A model generated the notes under the pieces. The model was not told the DNA's origin. It did not search any database and worked only from the letters and a program-made list of their open reading frames with translations. A stretch of DNA of 64,000 nucleotides from Streptomyces sp. NRRL S-244 (GTDB lineage Bacteria > Actinomycetota > Actinomycetes > Streptomycetales > Streptomycetaceae): NCBI RefSeq assembly GCF_000717915.1, contig NZ_JOCX01000004.1:62001-126000 (forward strand), given 5' to 3'. A program made the translations under genes and the position numbers. Positions 8,187 to 17,380 of this stretch are shown here, piece by piece (the stretch's first letter is position 1; each line of letters begins with the position of its first letter).

Positions 8187-10157
8187 ATGACGAAGCCCTC
8201 CCTCCCCGACCTGCTGCACGCCGCCGTATCCGCCGTCGGCGGCACGGAGCGGCCCGGCCAGGTGGCCATGGCCGAAGCCGTCGCCGAAGCGATCGACGAC
8301 AACACGCACCGCCTGATCCAGGCGGGCACCGGCACCGGCAAGTCCCTCGGCTACCTGGTGCCGGCCCTCGCGCACGGCGAGCGCGTGGTCGTGGCCACCG
8401 CCACCCTCGCCCTCCAGCGGCAGCTCGTCGAGCGCGACCTGCCCCGGACGGTGGACGCGCTGCATCCGCAGCTGCGCCGCCGCCCGCAGTTCGCCATGCT
8501 CAAGGGCCGATCCAACTACCTGTGCCTGCACCGGCTGCACGAGGGCGCGCCGCAGGACGAGGAGGAGGGCCTCTTCGACCAGTTCGAGGCGGCCGCCCCC
8601 ACCAGCAAGCTGGGCCAGGACCTGCTGCGCCTGCGCGACTGGGCGGACGAGACCGAGACCGGCGACCGGGACGACCTGACGCCCGGCGTCTCGGACAAGG
8701 CCTGGTCGCAGATCTCCGTCTCCTCCCGGGAGTGCCTGGGCGCGACGAAGTGCGCGTACGGCGCCGAGTGCTTCGCCGAGGCCGCCCGCGAGCGGGCCAA
8801 GCTGGCCGACGTCGTCGTCACCAACCACGCCCTGCTGGCCATCGACGCCATCGAGGGCGCCCCGGTGCTGCCGCAGCACGAGGTGCTGATCGTGGACGAG
8901 GCGCACGAGCTGGTCTCCCGGGTGACCGGGGTCGCCACCGGCGAGCTCACCCCGGGCCAGGTCAACCGCGCCGTGAAGCGCGCGGCCAAGCTGGTCGACG
9001 AGAAGACCGCTGATTCGCTCCAGACCGCGTCCGAGTCGTTCGAGCGGGTCATGGAGCTGGCCCTTCCGGGCCGGCTGGAGGAAGTCCCCGAGGACCTCGG
9101 GTACGCGCTGGCGGCCCTCCGGGACGCCGCTCGCAACGTCATCTCCGCGATCGGCGCGACCCGCGACAAGTCCGTCCACGACGAGGACGCCGTCCGCAAG
9201 CAGGCCCTGGCCGCGGTGGAGAGCGTCCACGGGGTGGCCGAGCGGATCCTGCTCGGCTCCGAGTACGACGTCGTCTGGTACGAGCGGCACGACCGGTTCG
9301 GGGCCACGCTGCGGGTCGCCCCGCTGTCGGTGTCCGGGCTGCTGCGCGAGAAGCTGTTCGAGGACCGCTCGGTGGTCCTGACCTCGGCGACCCTCAAGCT
9401 GGGCGGCGATTTCAACGGGGTCGCGGCCTCGCTGGGCCTGTCCCCCGAAGGGGTCGAGGGGGAGGACGCCCCGGTCTGGAAGGGCCTGGACGTCGGCTCG
9501 CCGTTCGACTACCCCAAGCAGGGCATCCTGTACGTCGCGAAGCACCTGGCCACGCCCGGCCGGGAGGGCACCCGCGGCGACATGATGGACGAGCTCGCCG
9601 AGCTGATCGAGGCGGCCGGGGGCCGCACCCTCGGTCTGTTCTCCTCCATGCGGGGCGCCAAGGCGGCTGCCGAGGAGCTGCGCGGCCGGCTCGACAACCC
9701 GATCCTGCTCCAGGGCGAGGAGACGCTGGGCGAGCTGATCAAGGCCTTCGCGGCGGACCCGAAGACCTGCCTGTTCGGGACGCTGTCGCTCTGGCAGGGG
9801 GTGGACGTGCCGGGCCCCAGCTGCCAGCTCGTGGTGATGGACCGCATCCCGTTCCCGCGCCCGGACGATCCGCTGATGAGCGCCCGGCAGAAGTCGGTCG
9901 AGGAGCACGGCGGCAACGGCTTCATGGCCGTCGCGGCCACGCATGCGGCGCTGCTGATGGCCCAGGGTGCGGGCCGGCTCGTACGGGCCTCCGGCGACCG
10001 GGGTGTCGTCGCGGTCCTGGACCCCCGGCTGGCCACGGCCCGGTACGGGAGCTTCCTGCGGGCCACGCTGCCGGACTTCTGGTACACCACGGACCGCAAC
10101 CAGGCCCGCCGTTCCCTCGCCGCGATCGACGCGAAGGCCAAGGCCGACGGCAAGTAG
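8187..10157 (+). CDS. DinG/XPD-family ATP-dependent DNA helicase
   Basis: This is a 656-residue superfamily-2 5'-3' helicase. Walker A is AGTGTGKS (K52) and the DEAH box is VDEAH at 237-240. Four cysteines between them (C113, C183, C189, C195, in YLC and ECLGATKCAYGAEC) fit the XPD/DinG [4Fe-4S] cluster. Helicase motifs V/VI are seen in LFGTLSLWQGVDVPG and the terminal QGAGRLVRASGDRG. DinG proteins resolve R-loops and other blocked structures, and the neighbouring lexA suggests a repair context, though no LexA box was seen upstream. The gene converges on lexA across a shared hairpin. Confidence 0.9.
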   Translation: MTKPSLPDLLHAAVSAVGGTERPGQVAMAEAVAEAIDDNTHRLIQAGTGTGKSLGYLVPALAHGERVVVATATLALQRQLVERDLPRTVDALHPQLRRRPQFAMLKGRSNYLCLHRLHEGAPQDEEEGLFDQFEAAAPTSKLGQDLLRLRDWADETETGDRDDLTPGVSDKAWSQISVSSRECLGATKCAYGAECFAEAARERAKLADVVVTNHALLAIDAIEGAPVLPQHEVLIVDEAHELVSRVTGVATGELTPGQVNRAVKRAAKLVDEKTADSLQTASESFERVMELALPGRLEEVPEDLGYALAALRDAARNVISAIGATRDKSVHDEDAVRKQALAAVESVHGVAERILLGSEYDVVWYERHDRFGATLRVAPLSVSGLLREKLFEDRSVVLTSATLKLGGDFNGVAASLGLSPEGVEGEDAPVWKGLDVGSPFDYPKQGILYVAKHLATPGREGTRGDMMDELAELIEAAGGRTLGLFSSMRGAKAAAEELRGRLDNPILLQGEETLGELIKAFAADPKTCLFGTLSLWQGVDVPGPSCQLVVMDRIPFPRPDDPLMSARQKSVEEHGGNGFMAVAATHAALLMAQGAGRLVRASGDRGVVAVLDPRLATARYGSFLRATLPDFWYTTDRNQARRSLAAIDAKAKADGK

Positions 10158-10174
10158 AACGGGGTACAAAACAA

Positions 10175-10205
10175 CCCCCGGGACCGGCGCAGTGGGTCCC
10201 GGGGG
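10175..10205. terminator. Bidirectional terminator between helicase and lexA
   Basis: An 11-bp perfect stem (CCCCCGGGACC with GGTCCCGGGGG) has a 9-nt loop. It sits between the 3' ends of two converging genes. There is no long T-run on either side, which is usual for Streptomyces. Confidence 0.8.
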
Positions 10206-10226
10206 CTGGCTAGGAAGCGACGAGGG

Positions 10227-11018
10227 TCAGATCCGGCGCAGTACCGCGACGACCTTGCCGAGGATGGTCGCCTCGTCGCCGGGGATCGGCTGGTAGGCGG
10301 CGTTGTGCGGGAGCAGCCAGACGTGCCCGTCCTCGCGCTTGAAGCGCTTGACCGTGGCTTCGCCGTCGAGCATCGCGGCCACGATGTCGCCGTTCTCCGC
10401 GACCGGCTGGCGGCGGACCGTGACCCAGTCGCCGTCGCAGATGGCGGCCTCGATCATCGAGTCGCCGACGACCTTGAGGACGAAGAGCTCGCCGTCACCG
10501 ACGAGCTGGCGGGGGAGCGGGAACACGTCCTCCACCGACTCCTCGGCGAGGATCGGGCCGCCGGCCGCGATCCGGCCGACCAGGGGTACGTACGAGGCGG
10601 CGGGCTTGCCGGTGGTGTCCGTGGGCTGCGAGCTGGGCTGGTCGGAGCCGCGGACCTCGTACGCCCGGGGGCGGTGCGGGTCCCGGCGCAGGAAGCCCTT
10701 GCGCTCCAGGGCCATCAGCTGGTGGGCGACCGACGAGGTGCTGGACAGGCCGACCGCCTGGCCGATCTCCCGCATCGACGGCGGGTAGCCGCGCCGCTGC
10801 ACCGAGTCGCGAATGACCTCGATGACCCTCCGCTGCCGGTCCGTGAGCCCGGAGCTGTCGGCGCGGATGCCTGGAGGTCGCCCTGGCAGCGAGCGCGCGG
10901 GGCGCGCGGGCTCCGCCTCCGGGTTCAGACTTGCGTCGTTCATGGGATGCACCGGCTCGAGTCGGCTCTGGGAGCGGTTCTGGGCAGTGATGGTGGCACT
11001 GTCTGCGGTGGTGGTCAC
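10227..11018 (-). CDS. lexA: SOS repressor LexA
   Basis: The protein has 263 residues. The GTG start is preceded by GAGAGGGG, and the N-terminus ([12 protein letters not shown]) is as I remember for streptomycete LexA. The winged helix-turn-helix covers about 58-115 ([20 protein letters not shown]). The self-cleavage bond is A152-G153 in RIAAGGP, with catalytic Ser187 (VVGDSMIE) and Lys224 (EATVKRF). All residues needed for RecA-stimulated autoproteolysis are present. A LexA box lies about 70 bp upstream, so the gene is autoregulated. It is divergent from nrdR. Confidence 0.97.
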   Translation of the reverse strand: MTTTADSATITAQNRSQSRLEPVHPMNDASLNPEAEPARPARSLPGRPPGIRADSSGLTDRQRRVIEVIRDSVQRRGYPPSMREIGQAVGLSSTSSVAHQLMALERKGFLRRDPHRPRAYEVRGSDQPSSQPTDTTGKPAASYVPLVGRIAAGGPILAEESVEDVFPLPRQLVGDGELFVLKVVGDSMIEAAICDGDWVTVRRQPVAENGDIVAAMLDGEATVKRFKREDGHVWLLPHNAAYQPIPGDEATILGKVVAVLRRI

Positions 11019-11084
11019 GTCGGCGGCCCCTCTCGAAATGTTCTCCCTAGCTGGACAACGGTAGTAGCTTTCGAAAGGTTGCGC

Positions 11085-11098
11085 CAAACACACGTTCG
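11085..11098 (-). promoter_or_regulatory. LexA (SOS) box upstream of lexA
   Basis: On the lexA strand it reads CGAACGTGTGTTTG, matching the Gram-positive SOS consensus CGAACnnnnGTTCG with one mismatch in the right half. A 10-bp palindrome CTTTCGAAAG lies just downstream at 11068-11077. The rest of the 472-bp lexA/nrdR gap holds the NrdR box and no other gene I can support. Confidence 0.75.
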
Positions 11099-11309
11099 AG
11101 TGAAAAAACGCGGATCGTCCAACCTGGGCACATCGAGGGGTGTATGGACGATCGGTCCGCCGAACGCGGGTTCGGTCCGGCGTCCGCCGCTTACGGTACC
11201 CTTCCCGGTCGGATCGCCACCTTCCGGTCCTGTGCCCAGTGTGGCACCGGAAATGCCGCCGTCCGGGCATCGCGCCCAGCGACACGCGGAACGAAGTAAA
11301 TCCACCACA

Positions 11310-11325
11310 ACCCAAGATCTAGTGG
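11310..11325. promoter_or_regulatory. Probable NrdR box upstream of nrdR-nrdJ
   Basis: ACCCAAGATCTAGTGG matches the 16-bp NrdR consensus (ACACAAGATATAGTGT on this strand) at 13 of 16 positions by eye. NrdR boxes usually come in pairs about three helical turns apart. The expected partner near 11342-11357 is only weakly similar (GCCCAGAAGTTGTGGT), so the second site is uncertain. Confidence 0.6.
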
Positions 11326-11490
11326 TTGGATGAGCGCTGCCGCCCAGAAGTTGTGGTCCCCGGTCCGCCGAGGCCCTCGGCATCGCATATGCTGGTGGCT
11401 GCTTCGCGAGCCCCCGACAGAGACCCGTCTCGGTCGTTCAGGGGCCCCGCGAGGTGATTCAGTCGTGCCAAGAGGGAGGGTGAGGGAACC

Positions 11491-12003
11491 ATGCACTGCC
11501 CCTTCTGCAGGCACCCCGACAGCCGCGTCGTCGACAGCCGCACCACGGACGACGGCACGTCGATCCGTCGGCGCCGTCAGTGCCCCGACTGCTCCCGTCG
11601 TTTCACGACGGTGGAGACGGCCTCGCTGATGGTGATCAAGCGCAGCGGGGTGACCGAACCCTTCAGCCGTACCAAGGTCATCTCCGGCGTGCGCAAGGCG
11701 TGCCAGGGACGGCCGGTCACCGAGGACGCCCTCGCCAAGCTCGGCCAGCGGGTCGAGGAGGCGGTGCGCGCCACCGGAAGCGCCGAGCTGACCACCCACG
11801 ACGTGGGTCTGGCCATACTCGGCCCGTTGCAGGAGCTCGACCTGGTCGCGTACCTGCGGTTCGCGTCCGTTTACAAGGCGTTCGACACGCTCGAAGACTT
11901 CGAGACCGCCATCGCGGAACTCCGCGTGCCGCGGCCTCACCCCCAAGAGTGCGAGCCCGGGGGGACCGCTCCGGTCCCCGTGCCCGCCTCCGCCGCCGAC
12001 TGA
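11491..12003 (+). CDS. nrdR: Transcriptional repressor NrdR
   Basis: The protein has 170 residues. An N-terminal zinc ribbon has the cysteine pairs CPFC (residue 3) and CPDC (31), with RRRRQC between them. An ATP-cone domain follows (about 46-136: [24 protein letters not shown] to [12 protein letters not shown]). NrdR senses ATP/dATP and represses ribonucleotide reductase genes. It precedes nrdJ by 132 bp and probably shares its transcript. The final ~25 residues (Pro-rich, ending VPVPASAAD) extend past the conserved core and are probably unstructured. Confidence 0.97.
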   Translation: MHCPFCRHPDSRVVDSRTTDDGTSIRRRRQCPDCSRRFTTVETASLMVIKRSGVTEPFSRTKVISGVRKACQGRPVTEDALAKLGQRVEEAVRATGSAELTTHDVGLAILGPLQELDLVAYLRFASVYKAFDTLEDFETAIAELRVPRPHPQECEPGGTAPVPVPASAAD

Positions 12004-12135
12004 CCGGGCGGCCGCAGTGGAGCGCGGCCGCAGCCCGGGACAGCCAGGCGAAGAAACGTAGATACAAGACAGGCCGTGCCGCGGAATAACGCTGGCACTT
12101 TAGGGCGTTTTTGCCCGCATATGGGAGGAAGCGGC

Positions 12136-15024
12136 ATGACAGAGACGGCGAGCGGCTCGGCACGAGGTTCCCGCGCCAAGGGGACCAAGACTGCCAAGAG
12201 CGGCCTTCGGATCGAGCGCATCCACACCACCCCCGGCGTGCACCCGTACGACGAGGTGAGCTGGGAGCGCCGTGACGTCGTCATGACCAACTGGCGTGAC
12301 GGGTCGGTGAACTTCGAGCAGCGTGGCGTCGAGTTCCCCGACTTCTGGTCGGTCAACGCGGTCAACATCGTCACCAGCAAGTACTTCCGCGGCGCGGTCG
12401 GCACCCCGCAGCGCGAGACCGGTCTCAAGCAGCTCATCGACCGCATCGTGAAGACGTACACGAAGGCCGGCGAGGACCACGATTACTTCGCGTCCCCCGC
12501 CGACGCGGAGATCTTCGAGCACGAGCTGACCTACGCCCTCCTGCACCAGATCTTCAGCTTCAACTCCCCGGTGTGGTTCAACGTCGGCACGCCCCAGCCG
12601 CAGCAGGTCTCCGCCTGCTTCATCCTCGCCGTCGACGACTCCATGGAGTCGATCCTCGACTGGTACAAGGAAGAGGGCATGATCTTCAAGGGCGGCTCCG
12701 GCGCCGGCCTGAACCTCTCCCGCATCCGCTCCTCCAAGGAGCTCCTCTCCTCCGGCGGCAACGCCTCCGGTCCGGTCTCCTTCATGCGCGGCGCCGACGC
12801 GTCCGCCGGAACGATCAAGTCGGGCGGCGCCACCCGCCGCGCGGCCAAGATGGTCGTCCTGGACGTGGACCACCCGGACGTCGAGGACTTCATCGCCACC
12901 AAGGTGAAGGAAGAGGAGAAGATCCGCGCCCTGCGTGACGCGGGCTTCGACATGGACCTGGGCGGCGACGACATCACGTCCGTCCAGTACCAGAACGCCA
13001 ACAACTCCGTCCGCGTGAACGACGAGTTCATGACGGCCGTCGAGAACGGCACCGAGTTCGGCCTGCGCGCCCGCATGACCGGCGAGGTCATCGAGAAGGT
13101 CGACGCCAAGGCGCTCTTCCGCAAGCTGGCCGAGGCCGCGTGGGCCTGCGCCGACCCGGGCATCCAGTACGACGGTGTGATCAACAACTGGCACACCTGC
13201 CCCGAGTCCGGCCGCATCACCGCGTCGAACCCGTGCAGCGAGTACATGCACCTGGACAACACGTCCTGCAACCTCGCCTCGCTGAACCTGATGAAGTTCC
13301 TCAACGACGACGGCAAGGGCAACCAGTCCTTCGACGCCGAGCGCTTCGCCAAGGTCGTCGAGCTCGTCATCACCGCGATGGACATCTCCATCTGCTTCGC
13401 GGACTTCCCGACGCAGAAGATCGGCGAGAACACCCGCGCCTTCCGCCAGCTCGGCATCGGCTACGCCAACCTCGGCGCCCTGCTGATGGCGACCGGCCAC
13501 GCGTACGACTCGGACGGCGGCCGCACCCTCGCCGCGTCGATCACCTCGCTGATGACCGGCACCGCGTACAAGCGCTCCGCCGAGCTGGCCGCCATCGTCG
13601 GCCCGTACGACGGCTACGCCCGCAACGCCGAGGCGCACAAGCGCGTCATGAAGCAGCACGCCGACGCAAACGCCGTCGCGCCGCGCACCGAGGACCTGGA
13701 CAACTCGATCTGGGCCGCCGCCACCGAGGCCTGGCAGGACGTGATCCGCCTCGGCGAGAAGAACGGCTTCCGCAACTCCCAGGCCTCCGTCCTCGCGCCG
13801 ACCGGCACCATCGGTCTCGCGATGTCCTGCGACACCACCGGTGTCGAGCCGGACCTGGCCCTGGTCAAGTTCAAGAAGCTCGTCGGCGGCGGCTCGATGC
13901 AGATCGTCAACGGCACCGTCCCGCAGGCCCTGCGCCGCCTGGGCTACCAGGAGGAGCAGATCGAGGCGATCGTCGCCCACATCGCCGAGCACGGCGTGGT
14001 CGTCGACGCCCCGGGCCTGAAGACCGAGCACTACTCGGTGTTCGACTGCGCCATGGGCGAGCGCTCCATCTCCGCGATGGGCCACGTCCGCATGATGGCC
14101 GCGATCCAGCCCTGGATCTCCGGCGCGATCTCGAAGACGGTCAACATGCCGGAGACGGCGACCGTCGAGGAGATCGAGGAGATCTACTTCGAGGCGTGGA
14201 AGATGGGCGTCAAGGCGCTCGCGATCTACCGCGACAACTGCAAGGTCGGCCAGCCCCTCTCCGCGAAGAAGAAGGAAGAGGAGAAGGAGGAGGTCACCGC
14301 CAAGGCGGAGGACACCATCCGCGCGGCGGTCGAGAAGGTCATCGAGTACCGCCCGGTCCGCAAGCGCCTCCCCAAGGGCCGCCCGGGCATCACCACCTCC
14401 TTCACGGTCGGTGGCGCCGAGGGCTACATGACCGCGAACTCCTACCCGGACGACGGCCTGGGCGAGGTCTTCCTGAAGATGTCCAAGCAGGGTTCGACCC
14501 TCGCGGGCATGATGGACGCCTTCTCGATCGCCGTCTCGGTCGGTCTGCAGTACGGCGTCCCGCTGGAGACGTACGTCTCGAAGTTCACGAACATGCGCTT
14601 CGAGCCGGCCGGCATGACGGACGACCCGGACGTGCGGATGGCGCAGTCGATCGTCGACTACATCTTCCGCCGCCTGGCGCTGGACTTCCTGCCCTTCGAG
14701 ACCCGCTCGGCGCTCGGCATCCACACCGCCGAGGAGCGTCAGCGCCACCTGGACACCGGCTCGTACGAGCCGCTCGAGGACGACCTCGACACGGAGTCCC
14801 TGGCCCAGTCGGCCCCGCTGGCCGCCGTCCCGGCGGCCCCGAAGCCGGTCGCGGTCGTCGAGGTCCAGGCCCCGAAGACGGCGCACTCCAACGCCGAACT
14901 CGTCGAGATGCAGCTCGGCGTCTCCGCCGACGCCCCGCTCTGCTTCTCGTGCGGTACGAAGATGCAGCGCGCCGGCTCCTGCTACATCTGCGAGGGCTGC
15001 GGCTCGACCAGCGGCTGCAGCTGA
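12136..15024 (+). CDS. nrdJ: Vitamin B12-dependent (class II) ribonucleoside-diphosphate reductase
   Basis: The protein has 962 residues. The ATG sits 5 nt after GGGAGGAA, which selects this start over the in-frame ATG 20 codons upstream. NrdJ makes deoxyribonucleotides using adenosylcobalamin as radical source and needs no oxygen. Visible are active-site NPCSEYMHLDNTSCNLASLNL and a radical-site region SQASVLAPTGTIG. The long C-terminal arm ends in a cysteine-rich segment (CFSCGTKMQ, CYICEGCG), which shuttles reducing equivalents and probably binds zinc. A Lys/Glu-rich linker lies around 710-730. No cobalamin riboswitch was recognised in the short nrdR-nrdJ gap. Confidence 0.97.
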   Translation: MTETASGSARGSRAKGTKTAKSGLRIERIHTTPGVHPYDEVSWERRDVVMTNWRDGSVNFEQRGVEFPDFWSVNAVNIVTSKYFRGAVGTPQRETGLKQLIDRIVKTYTKAGEDHDYFASPADAEIFEHELTYALLHQIFSFNSPVWFNVGTPQPQQVSACFILAVDDSMESILDWYKEEGMIFKGGSGAGLNLSRIRSSKELLSSGGNASGPVSFMRGADASAGTIKSGGATRRAAKMVVLDVDHPDVEDFIATKVKEEEKIRALRDAGFDMDLGGDDITSVQYQNANNSVRVNDEFMTAVENGTEFGLRARMTGEVIEKVDAKALFRKLAEAAWACADPGIQYDGVINNWHTCPESGRITASNPCSEYMHLDNTSCNLASLNLMKFLNDDGKGNQSFDAERFAKVVELVITAMDISICFADFPTQKIGENTRAFRQLGIGYANLGALLMATGHAYDSDGGRTLAASITSLMTGTAYKRSAELAAIVGPYDGYARNAEAHKRVMKQHADANAVAPRTEDLDNSIWAAATEAWQDVIRLGEKNGFRNSQASVLAPTGTIGLAMSCDTTGVEPDLALVKFKKLVGGGSMQIVNGTVPQALRRLGYQEEQIEAIVAHIAEHGVVVDAPGLKTEHYSVFDCAMGERSISAMGHVRMMAAIQPWISGAISKTVNMPETATVEEIEEIYFEAWKMGVKALAIYRDNCKVGQPLSAKKKEEEKEEVTAKAEDTIRAAVEKVIEYRPVRKRLPKGRPGITTSFTVGGAEGYMTANSYPDDGLGEVFLKMSKQGSTLAGMMDAFSIAVSVGLQYGVPLETYVSKFTNMRFEPAGMTDDPDVRMAQSIVDYIFRRLALDFLPFETRSALGIHTAEERQRHLDTGSYEPLEDDLDTESLAQSAPLAAVPAAPKPVAVVEVQAPKTAHSNAELVEMQLGVSADAPLCFSCGTKMQRAGSCYICEGCGSTSGCS

Positions 15025-15075
15025 CGCCGGGCGTAGCCTGCGCTCGTAGCTGACAACAGCTGAACGGCAGTACAC

Positions 15076-15106
15076 GAAGGGGACCGGCCGCAGGCCGGTC
15101 CCCTTC
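15076..15106 (+). terminator. Terminator hairpin after nrdJ
   Basis: A perfect 14-bp stem (GAAGGGGACCGGCC with GGCCGGTCCCCTTC) has a 3-nt loop, 52 bp after the nrdJ stop. No T-run follows. Confidence 0.8.
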
Positions 15107-15146
15107 GTCGACAGGTTCTCGAACGGGAGCCGGGAACGGGGGAGAC

Positions 15147-15998
15147 ATGTGGAGCGGTGACCAGCTGGATCTGGACGCCTATCTGGCGCGGATCGGATAC
15201 GACGGACCGGTCGGGGAGGACGGGGAACTCCGGGCGGACCTCGAGACGTTGTACGCAGTGCACCGGGCCCACGTCGGTGCCATCACCTTCGAGAACCTGG
15301 ACGTGCTGCTCGGCCGCCCCGTCGAGCTGGGCGTCAAGGCCTTGGAGGACAAGCTCGTGCACGGCCGCCGCGGCGGCTACTGCTACGAGCAGAACTCGCT
15401 GCTGGCCGCCGCCCTGGAGCGGGTCGGCTTCGAGGTCTCCGGGCGCGGCGCTCGCAACCGCACCCGGGGGGACTCCCTGCTCGCGGTGACGCACGCCGTC
15501 CTCGTCGTCACCGTCGAGGGCGAACCCTGGCTGTGCGATGCCGGGTTCGGCCACCAGGGCCCGCGCGAGCCCGTCCCGCTCGCGCGGCCCGGAGCCGAAG
15601 TGGTGCAGGGGGAGTGGACGTACGCCGTCCGCGAGGAGGACGAGGGGATCCTCGCGCTGTCCATGCTGCGCGACGGCACCTGGCGGGACCTGTACGCGTT
15701 CTCCCCGCAGCGCTACCACCCCGTCGACTACGTCCTGCTCAACCACTACAGCTCCTCCCACCCGCGCTCCGTCTTCGTCGGGCGGATCGTCGTCCAGCAG
15801 CCGGGCGACCGCGTCCACCACCCCGTTCGCCGGGCGCTTGTGGGGCGGGAGTTCACCCGGCTGTTTGCCGACGGGCGGGTCGAGCGGCGCTGCGTGGACC
15901 CCGACGAGCTGCTCCCGTTGCTCGACCGGGAGTTCGGGCTTCGGCTGTCCGGGCGGGATGCGGAGGAACTGGTGCGGATCAACCGCGCTGGGGACTGA
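15147..15998 (+). CDS. Arylamine N-acetyltransferase
   Basis: This is a 283-residue NAT-family enzyme that moves an acetyl group from CoA to arylamines or hydrazines. The catalytic triad is intact: C79 in RGGYCYEQN, H116 in VTHAVLVV, and D131 in WLCDAGFG. The start is an ATG after GGGGGAGAC. The C-terminal tail (LLPLLDREFGL) is as expected for the family. The gene stands alone, with no aromatic antibiotic genes around it, so detoxification is more likely than a role in polyketide chain release. Confidence 0.92.
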   Translation: MWSGDQLDLDAYLARIGYDGPVGEDGELRADLETLYAVHRAHVGAITFENLDVLLGRPVELGVKALEDKLVHGRRGGYCYEQNSLLAAALERVGFEVSGRGARNRTRGDSLLAVTHAVLVVTVEGEPWLCDAGFGHQGPREPVPLARPGAEVVQGEWTYAVREEDEGILALSMLRDGTWRDLYAFSPQRYHPVDYVLLNHYSSSHPRSVFVGRIVVQQPGDRVHHPVRRALVGREFTRLFADGRVERRCVDPDELLPLLDREFGLRLSGRDAEELVRINRAGD

Positions 15999-16030
15999 CC
16001 GGGGCCGCGCCGGGCCCGTACGATGGCGCG

Positions 16031-16636
16031 GTGCTGGTCAAGTGGATTCGCTGCACGGTGACGGACCGACGCGGGTTCGAGCGCGGGCAGCGTAAATGGG
16101 CGGGGCTGCCTGGCGAGCCGGGATTCCGGGGACAGGGCGGCGGTTGGAGCCGGGGGCGGCAGGGGGTCGCGCATGTTTTCGCGTTCTGGGAGAGCCGTTC
16201 CTTCTACGATTCCTTCATGGCCCGCTCGCACGATCGGCTGGCCGCGTCCCAGACCGGGACTTACACGAACGCGCGGGTCACGCTCTTCGACCACCGCTTC
16301 GACGTGAAGACCGGCTTCGAGCCGCGCTTCACCGACGCGGATGTCGTGCGGGTGGCCCACACCCGGGTGCGCGAGGGCCGCGTGGACCACTTCGCCCTCA
16401 TGCAGGAGAAGGTGTGGAACCCGGCGATGGCCGGCTCACCCGGAATGATCCGGGGCCTGTTCGGGGAGGCGCCGGGCCGGGAGTTCCTGGTGCTCTCGAT
16501 GTGGCATGCCGCCGCCGAGCACGGCAAATACCGGCAGGAGCGGGTCGAGCGGCTCTCGCTGCGCGCCCAGACCGAGGCCGACGTGGAAGCCCTCACGGGG
16601 GACGTCGTCGACCTCGAATCGTCCTGGACGGTATGA
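16031..16636 (+). CDS. YdbC-like protein (DUF4937 family)
   Basis: The 201-residue product starts with VLVKWIRCTVTDRRGFERGQRKW and contains HVFAFWESRSFYDSFM. It is then made of two similar halves of a ferredoxin-like, ABM-monooxygenase-type appearance (VRVAHTRVREGRVDHFALMQEKVW; LVLSMWHAAAEHGKYRQERV). The family has no established function that I know of. The GTG start overlaps no neighbour and its ribosome-binding site is weak. The start is chosen because conservation seems to begin at VLVKWI. It lies downstream of the N-acetyltransferase in the same direction. Confidence 0.7.
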   Translation: MLVKWIRCTVTDRRGFERGQRKWAGLPGEPGFRGQGGGWSRGRQGVAHVFAFWESRSFYDSFMARSHDRLAASQTGTYTNARVTLFDHRFDVKTGFEPRFTDADVVRVAHTRVREGRVDHFALMQEKVWNPAMAGSPGMIRGLFGEAPGREFLVLSMWHAAAEHGKYRQERVERLSLRAQTEADVEALTGDVVDLESSWTV

Positions 16637-16709
16637 CCGTACGACGATCGGCGGGCCGACCGGCGAGCCCCGGATGCCCGGTCCGCCGGCCGCCGCATAG
16701 GGTCGGGGA

Positions 16710-17369
16710 ATGGCACGACCACGGCGCATCGTCCTTGTCCGGCACGGGGAATCGGAGGGCAATGCCGATGACACGGTGTACGAACGGGAGCCCGACCACG
16801 CCCTGCGGCTGACCCGCCAGGGCCGCGAGCAGGCCGCCGAGGCCGGCGTACGGCTGCGCGAGCTGTTCGGGGACGAGGCCATCAGCGCGTACGTCTCCCC
16901 GTACCGCCGCACCCTCCAGACCTTCCGGGAGCTGCGGCTGGACCCGGCGAGCGTCCGGATGCGCGAGGAGCCGAGGCTGCGCGAGCAGGACTGGGGGAAT
17001 TGGCAGGACCGGGACGACGTACGACTGCAGAAGGCGTACCGCGACGCGTACGGGCACTTCTTCTACCGCTTCGCGCAGGGGGAGTCCGGCGCGGACGTGT
17101 ACGACCGGGTCGGGTCCTTCCTGGAGAGCCTCTACCGGAGCTTCGAGGCCCCGGACCACCCGCCGAACGTGCTGCTGGTGACGCACGGGCTGACCATGCG
17201 GCTCTTCTGCATGCGCTGGTTCCACTGGTCGGTGGCGGAGTTCGAGGCCCTGTCCAACCCCGGGAACGGTGAGTTCCGGGTGCTCCTGCTGGGTCCGGAC
17301 GGCCGCTACCGCATGGACCGCCCATTTGAGAGGTGGACCACACCGGAGCCTTATGACCTGGACGGCTAA
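16710..17369 (+). CDS. Histidine phosphatase family protein (phosphoglycerate mutase-like)
   Basis: The 219-residue protein has the RHG signature LVRHGESEGN (phospho-acceptor H12) and the second catalytic histidine in LLVTHGLTMR. YRRTLQTF supplies the usual phosphate-binding arginine. It has the length of the broad-specificity branch rather than glycolytic dPGM. The substrate is not predictable from sequence. The next gene (ADP-ribosylglycohydrolase) starts 11 bp downstream, so the two are likely co-transcribed. Confidence 0.9.
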   Translation: MARPRRIVLVRHGESEGNADDTVYEREPDHALRLTRQGREQAAEAGVRLRELFGDEAISAYVSPYRRTLQTFRELRLDPASVRMREEPRLREQDWGNWQDRDDVRLQKAYRDAYGHFFYRFAQGESGADVYDRVGSFLESLYRSFEAPDHPPNVLLVTHGLTMRLFCMRWFHWSVAEFEALSNPGNGEFRVLLLGPDGRYRMDRPFERWTTPEPYDLDG

Positions 17370-17380
17370 ACTGACGCGGG

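Noticed and set aside
12004-12135. Possible cobalamin riboswitch upstream of the B12-dependent reductase
   Set aside because: The gap is only 132 bp and shows no B12-box-like conserved core. Control by NrdR is better supported.
12100-15075. A 991-codon open frame antisense to nrdJ
   Set aside because: Its composition is the typical high-GC shadow pattern (runs of Gly, Val, Arg, Asp, Leu) and nrdJ on the other strand is unmistakable. The same applies to other long antisense frames, for example 17366-20260 and 48502-54036.
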